Source of the DNA: Cyclobacteriaceae bacterium
GTDB lineage: Bacteria > Bacteroidota > Bacteroidia > Cytophagales > Cyclobacteriaceae
Direction: 5' to 3'
NCBI GenBank assembly: GCA_016787565.1
Contig: JAEUUG010000004.1
Span: 389,827-453,826, forward strand
DNA: 64,000 nt
Position numbers and translations under genes: made by a program. This document shows positions 35,754 through 44,820 of this stretch, in pieces; the stretch's first letter is position 1, and the number at the start of each line of letters is the position of its first letter. Below the pieces are notes generated by a model. The model saw nothing but the letters and a program-made list of their open reading frames with translations. It made no database searches and was not told where the DNA came from.

Positions 35754-37013
35754 ATGAATAAGCTGATTATTTTTTTAGTACAAGGTGCTATTCTGCTGCT
35801 CATCGACTTTCATATTGACCGGGCCATTATCATAGCATCTTCTTCCTTTTCCGATTTTTGGAAGAAATTTGTGCGAAAGGGCATGTGGGTTATATCTGGC
35901 TTGGCTATCGTCTCCCTGATGTGGTACCATTTTGCTGATCCCTTTCAGGCTCAGGTGGCATTCCGTCAATGGATCATTATTTGGGTGGTCATTATTTACT
36001 TTTCAAAAATTATTACAGTCCTGTTTGTATTGGCAGATGATGTTCGCATCGGACTGCTACGATTAAAAAGATTTTTTTATAAGAAGAAGTCTGCTGGTGA
36101 ACTTCCAGGTTTACCAATAACACGGTCAAAGTTTTTAGCACAAACTGCGTTGGTTGCCGGTGCGGCTCCTTTCGGCACACTGGTATTTGGTATCCTATCC
36201 GGAGCAACAGATTATCAGGTGTTCAGAAAAAAAATTATTCTGCCCAATCTGCCAAAGGCATTTGATGGTTTGCGCATCGGTCAACTATCCGACATCCACG
36301 CGGGCACCTTCTACAGTAAAGTTGGTGTAAGGGGTGGAGTTGAAATGATGATGGCGGAGAAAGCAGATGTCCTGTTTTTCACAGGTGATCTGGTCAATAT
36401 TCAAACCTCCGAAGTAAAGGACTACATTACTATTTTTGATAAACTGAAAGCACCCCTCGGTGTTTTTTCAGTTACCGGTAATCATGATTATGGTAATTAT
36501 CGTTGGTGGCCGGATGATGCATCCAAACAAAAGAATTTTGACGAGATGTTGGAGGCACATCGCCTGATGGGGTTTGATTTGTTGATGAATGAGCACCGCT
36601 TTCTGGAGGCTGGAGGAGATAAGCTTGCCATTATGGGTGTGGAGAATTGGGGAGTAGGGCCGTCCCACCGTTTTCCCAAGTATGGGAAACTGAATGTTGC
36701 CCATGCCGGAACTGAAGATGCAGCTGTTAAGCTTTTACTTTCGCATGATCCCAGTCACTGGGATGCCCAGATTCGTCCTGAGTTTTCAGATATTGATGTT
36801 ACGTTTGCTGGTCACACGCACGGTTTTCAGATGGGCGTAAAAATTGGTGATATGCGCTGGAGCCCGGCACAATATCGGTTCAAACAATGGGCCGGGTTAT
36901 ATCAGGAAGCCAACCAATACCTGTATGTTAACCAGGGGTTTGGGTGCATCGGTTACCCCGGTAGGATCGGGATGCCTCCTGAACTTACCATCGTTGAATT
37001 GAAGCGAGCTTAA
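35754..37013 (+). CDS. Membrane-anchored metallophosphoesterase, copy 2
   Basis: A 419-aa paralog of the gene before it with the same plan: three N-terminal membrane segments, a signal-like segment (ITRSKFLAQTALVAGAAPFG), then the metallophosphoesterase domain with QLSDIHAG, FTGDLVN, GNHDYG, LSHDPSHW and AGHTHGFQ. The two proteins even share an identical C-terminus (GMPPELTIVELKRA). The first motif has Gln before LSDIH where copy 1 has His; the metal-binding Asp and His are kept in both. Tandem duplication is the simplest origin. Substrate unknown. Confidence 0.92.
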   Translation: MNKLIIFLVQGAILLLIDFHIDRAIIIASSSFSDFWKKFVRKGMWVISGLAIVSLMWYHFADPFQAQVAFRQWIIIWVVIIYFSKIITVLFVLADDVRIGLLRLKRFFYKKKSAGELPGLPITRSKFLAQTALVAGAAPFGTLVFGILSGATDYQVFRKKIILPNLPKAFDGLRIGQLSDIHAGTFYSKVGVRGGVEMMMAEKADVLFFTGDLVNIQTSEVKDYITIFDKLKAPLGVFSVTGNHDYGNYRWWPDDASKQKNFDEMLEAHRLMGFDLLMNEHRFLEAGGDKLAIMGVENWGVGPSHRFPKYGKLNVAHAGTEDAAVKLLLSHDPSHWDAQIRPEFSDIDVTFAGHTHGFQMGVKIGDMRWSPAQYRFKQWAGLYQEANQYLYVNQGFGCIGYPGRIGMPPELTIVELKRA

Positions 37014-37024
37014 TTAAGAGCAGG

Positions 37025-37921
37025 TTAACTTTTGACAACCTCATGCCCTCCGAATTCATTCCGTAAGGCAGCAACAACCTTACCTGAAAAAGTATCGTTC
37101 TCCAATGAGCGATAGCGCATCATCAGTGATAGCGCAATGACCGGAGTGGCAACCTGATTTTCAAGTGCTGTATCCAGTGTCCATTTTCCTTCACCCGATG
37201 AATGCATAATACCTTTGATGGATGTAAGATCAGGATCTTTATGTAAGGCATTTTCAGTTAATTCCATTAGCCAGCTTCTGACAACTGATCCGTGATTCCA
37301 AACCCGTGCTACGTGTTCCAGGTTCAGGTTAAAATCACTTTTGTGCATCACTTCAAAACCTTCGGCAATAGCCTGCATCATTCCGTACTCGATACCGTTG
37401 TGAATCATTTTCACAAAATGCCCGGAACCACTATTACCACAGTAGAGGTATCCATCCGGAATGGAAATATCCTGAAAGAGTTTTTCGCATTGTTGAAAGG
37501 CAAACCGATTTCCACCAATCATCGCACAAACACCATTCAAGGCACCACTCGTGCCTCCACTCGTGCCACAATCGAGAAAGTTAATTTGAAGTGCTTCCAG
37601 TTCTTTTGCTCTGCGCACGGAATCTTTAAAGAAGGAGTTACCACCATCAATAATGATATCGCCAACCGAAAGAAATTGTTTTATTTTCTGAATGGTTTGG
37701 TCAACCAACTCACCAGCCGGAATCATAAGCCAGATGATCCGCTTAGATGACAGACTTTCAGCAAGCGTTTGCAATGATCCCACCGTTTTGATTCCCTTTT
37801 CTGCAATGGATTTGCAGGTGCCAGGATTAACGTCATAGGCGATCACTTCATGTCCGTGCTGATGAATATTGAGTGCGAGGTTGAACCCCATTTTACCGAG
37901 TCCGATAAGTCCTATTTGCAT
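37025..37921 (-). CDS. 6-phosphogluconate dehydrogenase, short (Gnd/GndA-like) form
   Basis: A 298-aa member of the decarboxylating 6-phosphogluconate dehydrogenase family, of the short type lacking the long C-terminal tail (about 300 rather than 470 aa). The Rossmann motif GLIGLGKMGFNLA, the substrate loop DCGTSGGTSGALNG, and the catalytic stretch GSGHFVKMIHNGIEYGMMQAIAEGF are clear. It turns 6-phosphogluconate into ribulose-5-phosphate. The gluconokinase gene just upstream would supply the substrate, so the pair forms a gluconate-to-pentose-phosphate route. Short forms often prefer NAD. Confidence 0.92.
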   Translation of the reverse strand: MQIGLIGLGKMGFNLALNIHQHGHEVIAYDVNPGTCKSIAEKGIKTVGSLQTLAESLSSKRIIWLMIPAGELVDQTIQKIKQFLSVGDIIIDGGNSFFKDSVRRAKELEALQINFLDCGTSGGTSGALNGVCAMIGGNRFAFQQCEKLFQDISIPDGYLYCGNSGSGHFVKMIHNGIEYGMMQAIAEGFEVMHKSDFNLNLEHVARVWNHGSVVRSWLMELTENALHKDPDLTSIKGIMHSSGEGKWTLDTALENQVATPVIALSLMMRYRSLENDTFSGKVVAALRNEFGGHEVVKS

Positions 37922-37965
37922 ATTGATTAAGTATTTGGTGCAAGTTAAAGTGTTGATAGTAAATG

Positions 37966-39450
37966 TTATGAAGTCTGTTTCATTTCCTCCTGAAGCAGAT
38001 GATACAATCTCCTAAACTGAACGAACGCTGTTTGATAAGCCTGATGGTCTTCCTCGCGTGGCAAGAAGCTTGTGCTTGTTGCAGGTTTTAATTCAGCGTA
38101 GTTGTCAACCATTCCCAGCATTTTTAACCCGAGGTATGCTGCCCCCAACGCAGAAGCATCTTCCTGATGAATAAGATAAACTTCTTTGTTAAAGATATCC
38201 GCCAGCATTTGCAACCATGTTTTGGAATGAACAAATCCGCCACTAACATGAATGCGACTGATTGTCAATCCGGAGTCCTCCATCGATGTGGCAATACTGT
38301 AAAGCGCAAAACAAATTCCTTCAATAACGGCTCGCGTGAAATGCTTTCTTATATGCATGTTTTTGATGCCAAAGAATACACCGCAGGCATCACTATTCCA
38401 GATAGGTGCCCGTTCACCTAACACGTAAGGAAGAAAACGCAATCCTTCTGATCCGGCTTGGCTGTGATCTAACTCTTGCAGCATTACTTCGTAATCGTCT
38501 GATGTTGTAAGCTTTTGTTGGAGGAAGCTTTCTGCATACCATTTGAGAACCGCGCCTCCGTTATTGCTTGGTCCACCGGAGATGAAGGTAGTCTCATCCA
38601 AAATGTAATTAAAGGTCATTGCAGCGAAATTGAATGTTGGCTGAGCATTGGTAATCCGGATAGCCGAACTGGTTCCAATGGTTAGTGCGGCAATACCGGG
38701 TTCAGTCGCAAAGCTTCCAAGGTTTGCCATACAGCCATCACTGGAGCCTATGAAAATTGGAACAGGTTGATTAAGGATTGTGTGAAGTTCAGGAGATGCA
38801 GTAGTACTATCTCGCGTATACGTTGACGGCACAGGTGTTGATAATTTTTCAGAACTTATAGCACAAAGATCAAGGGAATTGGCGTTCCAATTGCATTGAT
38901 TAATATCAAACAAACCTGTTGCTGAAGCGAGAGAATAGTCGATTTCATAAACACCAAAAAGTTTATACCAGATATATTCTTTAATGGATATGAATTTGTG
39001 CGTGCGTTGAAACAACGCAGGATCATGTTCCTTCAGCCAAACGATTTTACTCAGTGGCGCCATTGCGTGGATGGGCGTACCCGTCTGCTCGTAAAGCATT
39101 TCACCAATGCCGGAATTTTTTATACGTGTTGCGATAGCATCGCTTCGATTGTCAGCCCACGTGATCATATTCATCAGTGGACTTCCAGCCGCGTCTACTG
39201 GAATTACACTGTGCATGGCACTACTAAGCGAAATTCCCTTCGGTTGTTCTTTCGCCTGGCGTATTGTTCGTTGAATACATTTAATGAAAGCTTGCCAGAT
39301 CAATTCCGGAGCTTGTTCATGATAACCTTCCTGCGGTTGAAAGGCAGGGTAGGTAACAGCGGTTGAAAAAAGTATGGTTCCCAAAGCGTCTACAGCAACT
39401 GCCTTTGTACTACCCGTTCCGATGTCAATTCCGATCACGTATCCATTCAT
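37966..39450 (-). CDS. gntK: Gluconokinase, FGGY family
   Basis: A 494-aa sugar kinase. The N-terminal phosphate-binding loop GIDIGTGSTKAVA, the SSAMHSV/MITWADNRS substrate region and the C-terminal IHVSGGFVHSKTWLQMLADIFNKEV and ALGAAYLG blocks are those of FGGY kinases; closeness to gluconokinases (GntK of Bacillus type) and the adjacent 6-phosphogluconate dehydrogenase support the assignment over xylulokinase. ATG 39450 was chosen since GYVIGIDIGTGST follows directly; the 11-residue upstream extension starts at another ATG-less context and looks non-coding. No gluconate permease is present nearby. Confidence 0.88.
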   Translation of the reverse strand: MNGYVIGIDIGTGSTKAVAVDALGTILFSTAVTYPAFQPQEGYHEQAPELIWQAFIKCIQRTIRQAKEQPKGISLSSAMHSVIPVDAAGSPLMNMITWADNRSDAIATRIKNSGIGEMLYEQTGTPIHAMAPLSKIVWLKEHDPALFQRTHKFISIKEYIWYKLFGVYEIDYSLASATGLFDINQCNWNANSLDLCAISSEKLSTPVPSTYTRDSTTASPELHTILNQPVPIFIGSSDGCMANLGSFATEPGIAALTIGTSSAIRITNAQPTFNFAAMTFNYILDETTFISGGPSNNGGAVLKWYAESFLQQKLTTSDDYEVMLQELDHSQAGSEGLRFLPYVLGERAPIWNSDACGVFFGIKNMHIRKHFTRAVIEGICFALYSIATSMEDSGLTISRIHVSGGFVHSKTWLQMLADIFNKEVYLIHQEDASALGAAYLGLKMLGMVDNYAELKPATSTSFLPREEDHQAYQTAFVQFRRLYHLLQEEMKQTS

Positions 39451-39694
39451 GGATGTTGCACAGTTTGGGTTTAAGATAGGCAAATAAAATAGAAGGGCAC
39501 TCGCCTGAATGTCCTTTTGATCCCGGTAGGTAGTGAAGATTCAACTGATGTAACACGTACATTCCCCTCCTTTCTTAACCCCGAATTAATGGAATACCGG
39601 CCCCGTCTCCAGGACCATAGAAATAAGCTGCCCGACTCACATCAGGAGGGAAAGCACAGACAGTGCAACAATGCAGCTCCGCCAAAATCACGGT

Positions 39695-40048
39695 TTATTT
39701 CCCTTCATTCCAGATTCGAAGAAACCAATAAATAGGAAAAGCGATTACACCAAAAAAAATAAAAATTAAAATCCAGATGATGCGCTCCGTGCTATCGATC
39801 ATTTTATTACTGGCGGCATGAACGATATACAACACCAGCAAACCTAACGAGAGTATTGACAATAAAATGATCGGAAAGATAAAAGCAAAAATACCCGTTA
39901 AGATATGCGAAACCTCCGGATCTGACGATTGATGATTTACCATATCGATCACAAAACTAAATACTTCGTAGAGGATGTAAGGTAAAACGATAAAGGGCAG
40001 CATGGTGAAAATGCCCAGCATGATCTTTTGATTTTTACTTAGATTCAT
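39695..40048 (-). CDS. Small integral membrane protein
   Basis: A 117-aa protein with three hydrophobic helices (about residues 9-35, 47-78 and 86-110). The last segment, ERIIWILIFIFFGVIAFPIYWFLRIW, resembles the phospholipase D N-terminal (PLDc_N) membrane motif that occurs alone in many small proteins. There is no enzymatic domain. It stands alone; the 211 bases between it and gluconokinase hold no other convincing gene. Confidence 0.75.
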   Translation of the reverse strand: MNLSKNQKIMLGIFTMLPFIVLPYILYEVFSFVIDMVNHQSSDPEVSHILTGIFAFIFPIILLSILSLGLLVLYIVHAASNKMIDSTERIIWILIFIFFGVIAFPIYWFLRIWNEGK

Positions 40049-40077
40049 ATGGCGTTTCTGGTGTTACAGGGATAAAA

Positions 40078-40106
40078 AAAATGCCCTGCATGAGTCAGGG
40101 CATTTT
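40078..40106 (-). terminator. Terminator of the RNA-binding protein gene
   Basis: An 11-bp perfect stem (40078-40088 with 40096-40106) with a 7-base loop; on the reverse strand it is followed by TTTT, 25 bases after the stop codon. Confidence 0.85.
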
Positions 40107-40131
40107 GTGCTAACAATATCCGTTTAATGAA

Positions 40132-40455
40132 TTAATAATCGTTATTGCTTCTGCGGTTGAATCCACCACCACCGCCACTTCTAAATCCACCGCCACCACC
40201 GCGGGGTGCGTCAGTTTTTGGTCTTGCTTCGTTTACAACGAGTGTCTTACCTAAGAAGTTAAATCCGTTTAAGCTGGTGATAGCCTGACGTGCTGCAGCA
40301 TCATCCGCCATTTCGATAAAACCGAAACCACGGCTGCGTTGGGTTACTTTGTCCATGATGATTTTGGCAGAAGAAACTTCGCCATACTCTTCGAATAATC
40401 CCTTCAATTCCTGTTCGGATGCCTTAAAAGGGATGTTGGCAACATAAATGTTCAT
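40132..40455 (-). CDS. RRM-type RNA-binding protein with glycine-rich tail
   Basis: A 107-aa protein with one RNA recognition motif (about residues 1-80): RNP2 is IYVANI (3-8) and RNP1 is RGFGFIEM (42-49), with the exposed aromatic residues expected for RNA contact. The tail is Gly/Arg-rich (GGGGGFRSGGGGGFNRRSNN). Such proteins are common in Bacteroidota and cyanobacteria and are often cold-induced RNA chaperones. The unusually long 330-base region upstream may carry a regulatory leader. Confidence 0.93.
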   Translation of the reverse strand: MNIYVANIPFKASEQELKGLFEEYGEVSSAKIIMDKVTQRSRGFGFIEMADDAAARQAITSLNGFNFLGKTLVVNEARPKTDAPRGGGGGFRSGGGGGFNRRSNNDY

Positions 40456-40788
40456 TGTGTTTGAAAGTAATAATGAGAAATAAATTAACGAGAACTGAAA
40501 AACTTTTTATTGAACTGTACAGGAATTCTGGTAGTCTCAAGCGAAAGATTATTCAATTAACTTAGTAAAGGTAAGTAGAATTTCCGATTTCTTTCAAAAA
40601 GTTGTTTCCTACCAATATTGGGGTACAAAAACACCCACATATCCCGTGATTTTCAACAATAATGCGCTTTAGTCTGTTTTTAAGTGTGTGCGGGCAAATG
40701 GTCATTTTTTATGCCCAGAATAACGATTTCCAAGTAAGGCAATACTCCAAAAGGATGGCACTATACCCCCTGACTGAACTTCACCTTT
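40456..40788. other. Upstream region of the RNA-binding protein gene
   Basis: About 330 bases with no convincing gene. On the reverse strand a near-consensus -7 box (TACCTTTA, 40566-40573) and a -33 TTTG (40595-40598) lie 21 bases apart, which would give a 5' leader of roughly 100 bases. Leaders of this length are usual for cold-shock mRNAs, but no defined structure was recognised. Confidence 0.4.
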
Positions 40789-41517
40789 TCAATAAGCGCG
40801 GTCGGCAGACCCAGAGCCGTAGATCTTTTTCTGGACATTTTTGGTATTGCCCTTGTGTTTGATTTGTCCGCTTCCCACAACCAACGCTTCCAGGTTATTG
40901 GTAACGTTTAACTCGCATATCCCGGAACCACTTACTTTTATTTTTGCTGTTTCCAGCGGACAATTAAATGCATTAATACTGCCAGAACCGCTAACCAGAC
41001 CATCCAATGAACTGGCATATCCACGAAGGGACATGCTACCGGAGCCGGTTACTTCTGCCTTTACAACATCGCCTTTTAAATCAAGATCCATGCTTCCATT
41101 ACCATTTACGCCAAGGTTCAGATTGGATGAAGCAATGGAGTTTTCAGCAATAATTTTCCCACCACCATTTACCTGAAGTTCACTGATGTTCTTCACACTA
41201 ACATATAATTTCATAGTGGGGTTTACTTTAATGTCGTCTATTTTAGCCCAGATGCTTTTATTCGGATTGTCCGGTTTACGTTCAATATTGATCATGAGTA
41301 CACCGTTGTCAACCTTTATTTCGCTGAGCGAAAATATTTCGGTCAGAGCCTCTACTGTTACCTCCTGCTTGTTTGTCTGCTTCAGGTAAACCGTGTAGTT
41401 CGAGTTAACATAAATGCTTTTGAATTCCGGAAGTTCCAGCACTTTTTTGGTAACCTGTGCAGTGGCCAAATGAGTAACAACGGAAAAAATGAAGAGCGCA
41501 ATAATCTTGTTTTTCAT
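40789..41517 (-). CDS. DUF2807 (GIN domain) secreted protein
   Basis: A 242-aa exported protein with signal peptide (KNKIIALFIFSVVTHLATAQ). The mature part is a repetitive beta-helix with many SGSGSM, GSGSI and SGSG turns, the hallmark of the GIN/DUF2807 head domain (ELPEFKSIYVNSNYTVYLKQ and SVKNISELQVNGGGKI). These proteins are abundant in Bacteroidota envelopes; their role is not settled. I used the ATG at 41517 since the residue before it is a GTG with no added signal. Confidence 0.85.
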   Translation of the reverse strand: MKNKIIALFIFSVVTHLATAQVTKKVLELPEFKSIYVNSNYTVYLKQTNKQEVTVEALTEIFSLSEIKVDNGVLMINIERKPDNPNKSIWAKIDDIKVNPTMKLYVSVKNISELQVNGGGKIIAENSIASSNLNLGVNGNGSMDLDLKGDVVKAEVTGSGSMSLRGYASSLDGLVSGSGSINAFNCPLETAKIKVSGSGICELNVTNNLEALVVGSGQIKHKGNTKNVQKKIYGSGSADRAY

Positions 41518-41633
41518 CACATTTTGGTAGTTAGGTTTAATCGTTCAAGTAACAATTCCTGTGTCAAACTTTAGGCAGCGTTTAACGACTAAAAATGAAA
41601 TTGAGCGACCATGCAATAAGTTTCGTATTCTAG

Positions 41634-41738
41634 TTATCTTTTTTTTCGAAAAATCAACATAAAAATAACAATAAAGACGATCCCGCCAATCGATAGAATG
41701 AGTAAGACTTCCGGGGTGACCTGATCAACGGCATGCAT
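41634..41738 (-). CDS. 34-aa single-pass membrane peptide
   Basis: An ATG-started frame encoding a short acidic N-terminus (MHAVDQVTPE), one 20-residue membrane helix (VLLILSIGGIVFIVIFMLIF) and a basic end RKKR, the charge pattern of an N-out single-pass protein. It lies between the DUF2807 gene and the HhH/barrel gene on the same strand. Too short for statistical support, but the topology is well formed. Confidence 0.45.
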   Translation of the reverse strand: MHAVDQVTPEVLLILSIGGIVFIVIFMLIFRKKR

Positions 41739-41819
41739 AAATTTTCTTTATTTGAGGTAAACTGGGAAACAAGCTACAAATTTATTTCTCCCGTATGGAG
41801 TGAGGCTATAAAGATGCTA

Positions 41820-43868
41820 CTATATTTTCCACCTGATCTGAATGGTCAGATCGGTTTTTGTATTTCCATTGATCATATCCAAACCTGAGCCGATTGTATC
41901 GCGATCCGTATAACGATACTGTGCATACCGAAGCCATATCCGCAAGTGTCTGCTGAAGGTATATTCTGCCAGAATATGGTGACGAACTCCTACTCCGTAA
42001 TAAGCAGGCAGGGAATACGCCAACCACACATTATTCTCATAAGCATACTGGCGATTCTCATAATCATCGGTATCAAATAAAGCATAGCGGCCGCTTATAG
42101 TGAATCGCCCAAGGTCTAAATTGATGTCCTGGTAAATAGCCATACCTTTGGTGAAGATTCTGGAGATTTTATAGGTACTAAACTGAGCCCGCGTTTTTAG
42201 CTTTACTTTTGGATGAATTTTGTAATCAGCCGAAAGCCAATAATTTCTTTTTGTGCCGGTGGCAGTGTAAAACAGATTGTCTTTGGCCTCACTCAAATTT
42301 CTCACCTTCTTTTCTTCGCGAAATTGCGTGTAGAGCGTTACGTGTCGTGATGGCATGTAGCTGAAGCGCAAGAGCCACTCATGACCTGTTGAGGGTACAT
42401 AACTCTGGTAGCGGAGCCATGGAAATCGGAATAGGTCGGTATATCCTGCAATCGTGTATTGTCGATTAATGCGGTACTTCCATCCCCAATAGAGACCTGT
42501 TTCATTTTGTGGTATGGAGCTTTCAGCAAAAGGATTCGAGTAGAATGTCCGAAAGTCTCGTTCATATTTTCTGTATTGAATGGCAACATCGAGTTGCGGA
42601 CTCAGACTGCCGAGTGTCCCAATAAGTAGTCCCCATCCACCAGAAAGCGTTTTAGCGATTTCACTATACAGTGTAAAGTTCTGGAGATTATAGTTGATGT
42701 ATAGTCCGGTGTTGGTATTTTCTTTCCCACGAAAAGTAAATTGGTTGTAGACTGATCGTGTCCGAACTACAGGGGTACTAAATTCCAACGAGGTAAAGAC
42801 TATTCCACAATCCAGATTGTTAATTTTATACTGAACGACTCCTCCATAATATATTTCTGTAATTTTTTTTCGAGTTGTAAGTTCTCTTCTGTTGCGATGC
42901 AAGCCCGTTGATTGAAAAGACGCTATAGTAGCATTGGTTGTATCGGTGGTTACACTGGCGTCCCGGTACGTATGTGAAATGAATACTGATAGATATAGGT
43001 TAGTTGTAACTCCTACGGTGGCAGCAGCGCCACGCATATAACTTGCTTCATTCACTGATGTGTACGGCATAAATCCAAGATTACTCCTTCGTGTGGTGGT
43101 GATGGTTTCCGATCCTTTACCCAGACCAAAGGAATTTCCCAATAAAAGACCTTGACCAAATTGATTTTGAAAATCACCCAGTACGAGATTTTTAAGTCTT
43201 CCCTTATTTTGCAATTGCATATGGAAGGACCAATAATCAAACCCATAATATTTGTTTGCTGGATTCCATTTGATTTTTTCACCGGCATCTTTTTCTGAAG
43301 TAAATCCAATACTGAAATCGCCCGGTTTCGATGTTCGAAAGCGAAAGTACAGTCGGTCGGGCGACCCCTGATATCTTCGTGCATCCTCAACCTCTGGTTT
43401 AAAGCCCTGCTTACTTTCCAACGTTCTTTCGTACCGGGTAATGAAGTAGTTATTATCCTCTTTCAGCATCCTTTTCAAGAGGGGCATATCGACTCTTTGA
43501 CCAGGATCACTGACCTCAACAAAAGGTGTCAGTCTTGCAATTGTTGTGGGATCAAAACCTGCGATTGCCTGTAGTTCATAGACAGAAATCAGGTTTCCAT
43601 TTTCCTTGCGATGTTGCAATAAGTTTTTTATTTGACTCTCGGAAAGAATGTTTAGTATACGAAGATCTTCCTCTGTTGCCTGATTCAGGTTGATCGGATG
43701 CGATAAAAGCTGAGCCATATTTTCGTAAAGTTCCTCGTAGTTCAGATCTTGATCGGGAACGGCAAATAATTCATCAGCAAGTTGTGAAAGATCAATCTCT
43801 TTTTTGGGGAAATCCTGTGCCAATAGAAGTATTGGAATTTGTATCAGTATGGTAATAAGCCATTTCAT
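41820..43868 (-). CDS. Helix-hairpin-helix protein with outer-membrane beta-barrel
   Basis: A 682-aa exported protein. A signal peptide (MKWLITILIQIPILLLAQ) is followed by tandem helix-hairpin-helix motifs of the ComEA type at about residues 57-118 (INLNQATEEDLRILNILSESQI, then VYELQAIAGFDPTTIARL). The remaining 550 residues are a long run of amphipathic strands ending in TDLTIQIRWKI, as expected of a large outer-membrane barrel. ComEA HhH domains bind DNA in the periplasm during uptake, so a DNA-handling or protein-binding role at the outer membrane is possible but unproven. The ATG overlaps the stop of the PorV-like gene by four bases. Confidence 0.85.
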   Translation of the reverse strand: MKWLITILIQIPILLLAQDFPKKEIDLSQLADELFAVPDQDLNYEELYENMAQLLSHPINLNQATEEDLRILNILSESQIKNLLQHRKENGNLISVYELQAIAGFDPTTIARLTPFVEVSDPGQRVDMPLLKRMLKEDNNYFITRYERTLESKQGFKPEVEDARRYQGSPDRLYFRFRTSKPGDFSIGFTSEKDAGEKIKWNPANKYYGFDYWSFHMQLQNKGRLKNLVLGDFQNQFGQGLLLGNSFGLGKGSETITTTRRSNLGFMPYTSVNEASYMRGAAATVGVTTNLYLSVFISHTYRDASVTTDTTNATIASFQSTGLHRNRRELTTRKKITEIYYGGVVQYKINNLDCGIVFTSLEFSTPVVRTRSVYNQFTFRGKENTNTGLYINYNLQNFTLYSEIAKTLSGGWGLLIGTLGSLSPQLDVAIQYRKYERDFRTFYSNPFAESSIPQNETGLYWGWKYRINRQYTIAGYTDLFRFPWLRYQSYVPSTGHEWLLRFSYMPSRHVTLYTQFREEKKVRNLSEAKDNLFYTATGTKRNYWLSADYKIHPKVKLKTRAQFSTYKISRIFTKGMAIYQDINLDLGRFTISGRYALFDTDDYENRQYAYENNVWLAYSLPAYYGVGVRHHILAEYTFSRHLRIWLRYAQYRYTDRDTIGSGLDMINGNTKTDLTIQIRWKI

Positions 43869-44692
43869 TTTTTCTTTCCAGGGAAAGTGTAGCCAACCGT
43901 TGCCTGATGGCTGCCGCCAACTTCTGGATGATATTGGAAGGCATAATCAAGGGAGAATTTGGCTTTGAATCCAAAACCAAAGAAGGCTGCACCTGGATTG
44001 ATAGTAAACCCTGTGCGAAAGCTTAATTTTTTATGTGCCTGATATTCCAAGGCTGTTTTCCATTTTGGTGCATGGTCAATATCTTTTTCAATCTCTGATA
44101 GAATTAAAACTTTTTCGGTTGGATGAATAGCCACGCCAGCCATGAGGTATGTTGGTATACGCTCATCACTTATCGTAGAAATTTTCGGTTGATTGATATT
44201 GACAATGTGTGCTCCAACAGAAATGGCTGGTGTGAGTTGCGCTATTCCTCCAAAACTAATAGTTATTGCGTGTGCGCTGCCAAACCCTTCAGCACGGTAT
44301 TGAATGTAGTTTGCCCGAATACCCAGCGAGGCTAAGCCAAAATGATTACTGAACCCAACTGCAAGTACATGCTCATTGTAAAGATCATCACCCATTCGGG
44401 ATGCCCCTACACCAAGCGATCCAATCTTAATGGGATTCACAACGGCAACAGCCATACGGTCAAAGGATTTTAGGTACGGCCGTGCATCATAGGTGAATCC
44501 TGCTTGTAATTTTTTAACATCGGCCATGCCAGCAATATTGTTGAAGACTGACCACTCATCCTGCAGGCAAGCGGATGCATAGGCTAATCCATTTTGTCGG
44601 GCGCCATAAAGCGGGACATTCTGTGCTTCTGTCTTGATTAGAAACAAAAGCATAATCGCAAGGATAACGAATGGTGATTTTTTTATAACCAA
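43865..44692 (-). CDS. PorV-like outer-membrane barrel protein
   Basis: A 275-aa exported barrel protein. The mature N-terminus (GARQNGLAYASACLQDEWSVFNNIAGMA) resembles the FadL/PorV/PorQ-type opening, and the chain continues in alternating strands to a final GYTFPGKKK. It is translationally coupled (ATGA overlap) to the HhH/barrel gene, so the two products probably work together. I kept the TTG start at 44692: it supplies a complete signal peptide (VIKKSPFVILAIMLLFLIKTEAQ), while the first ATG would leave only a stub. Confidence 0.75.
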   Translation of the reverse strand: MVIKKSPFVILAIMLLFLIKTEAQNVPLYGARQNGLAYASACLQDEWSVFNNIAGMADVKKLQAGFTYDARPYLKSFDRMAVAVVNPIKIGSLGVGASRMGDDLYNEHVLAVGFSNHFGLASLGIRANYIQYRAEGFGSAHAITISFGGIAQLTPAISVGAHIVNINQPKISTISDERIPTYLMAGVAIHPTEKVLILSEIEKDIDHAPKWKTALEYQAHKKLSFRTGFTINPGAAFFGFGFKAKFSLDYAFQYHPEVGGSHQATVGYTFPGKKK

Positions 44693-44820
44693 CGGTTTTA
44701 ATAGCTAACGTTTAATAAATTGAAGATAACGGATTGAACTGTATGGATGATAATTTTTTTTTAAAATTAATCAATGATCCCTAAACATACCCGCCTGCGA
44801 TTAGAATCTTAGCGGGCGTT

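Noticed and set aside
39517..39735. A 72-codon forward frame between gluconokinase and the small membrane protein
   Set aside because: It has low-quality composition rich in His, Asn and Arg and runs into the reverse-strand membrane protein gene.
40662..40862. A 66-codon forward frame upstream of the DUF2807 3' end
   Set aside because: It overlaps the end of the reverse-strand DUF2807 gene and has a non-protein-like composition with no homology features.
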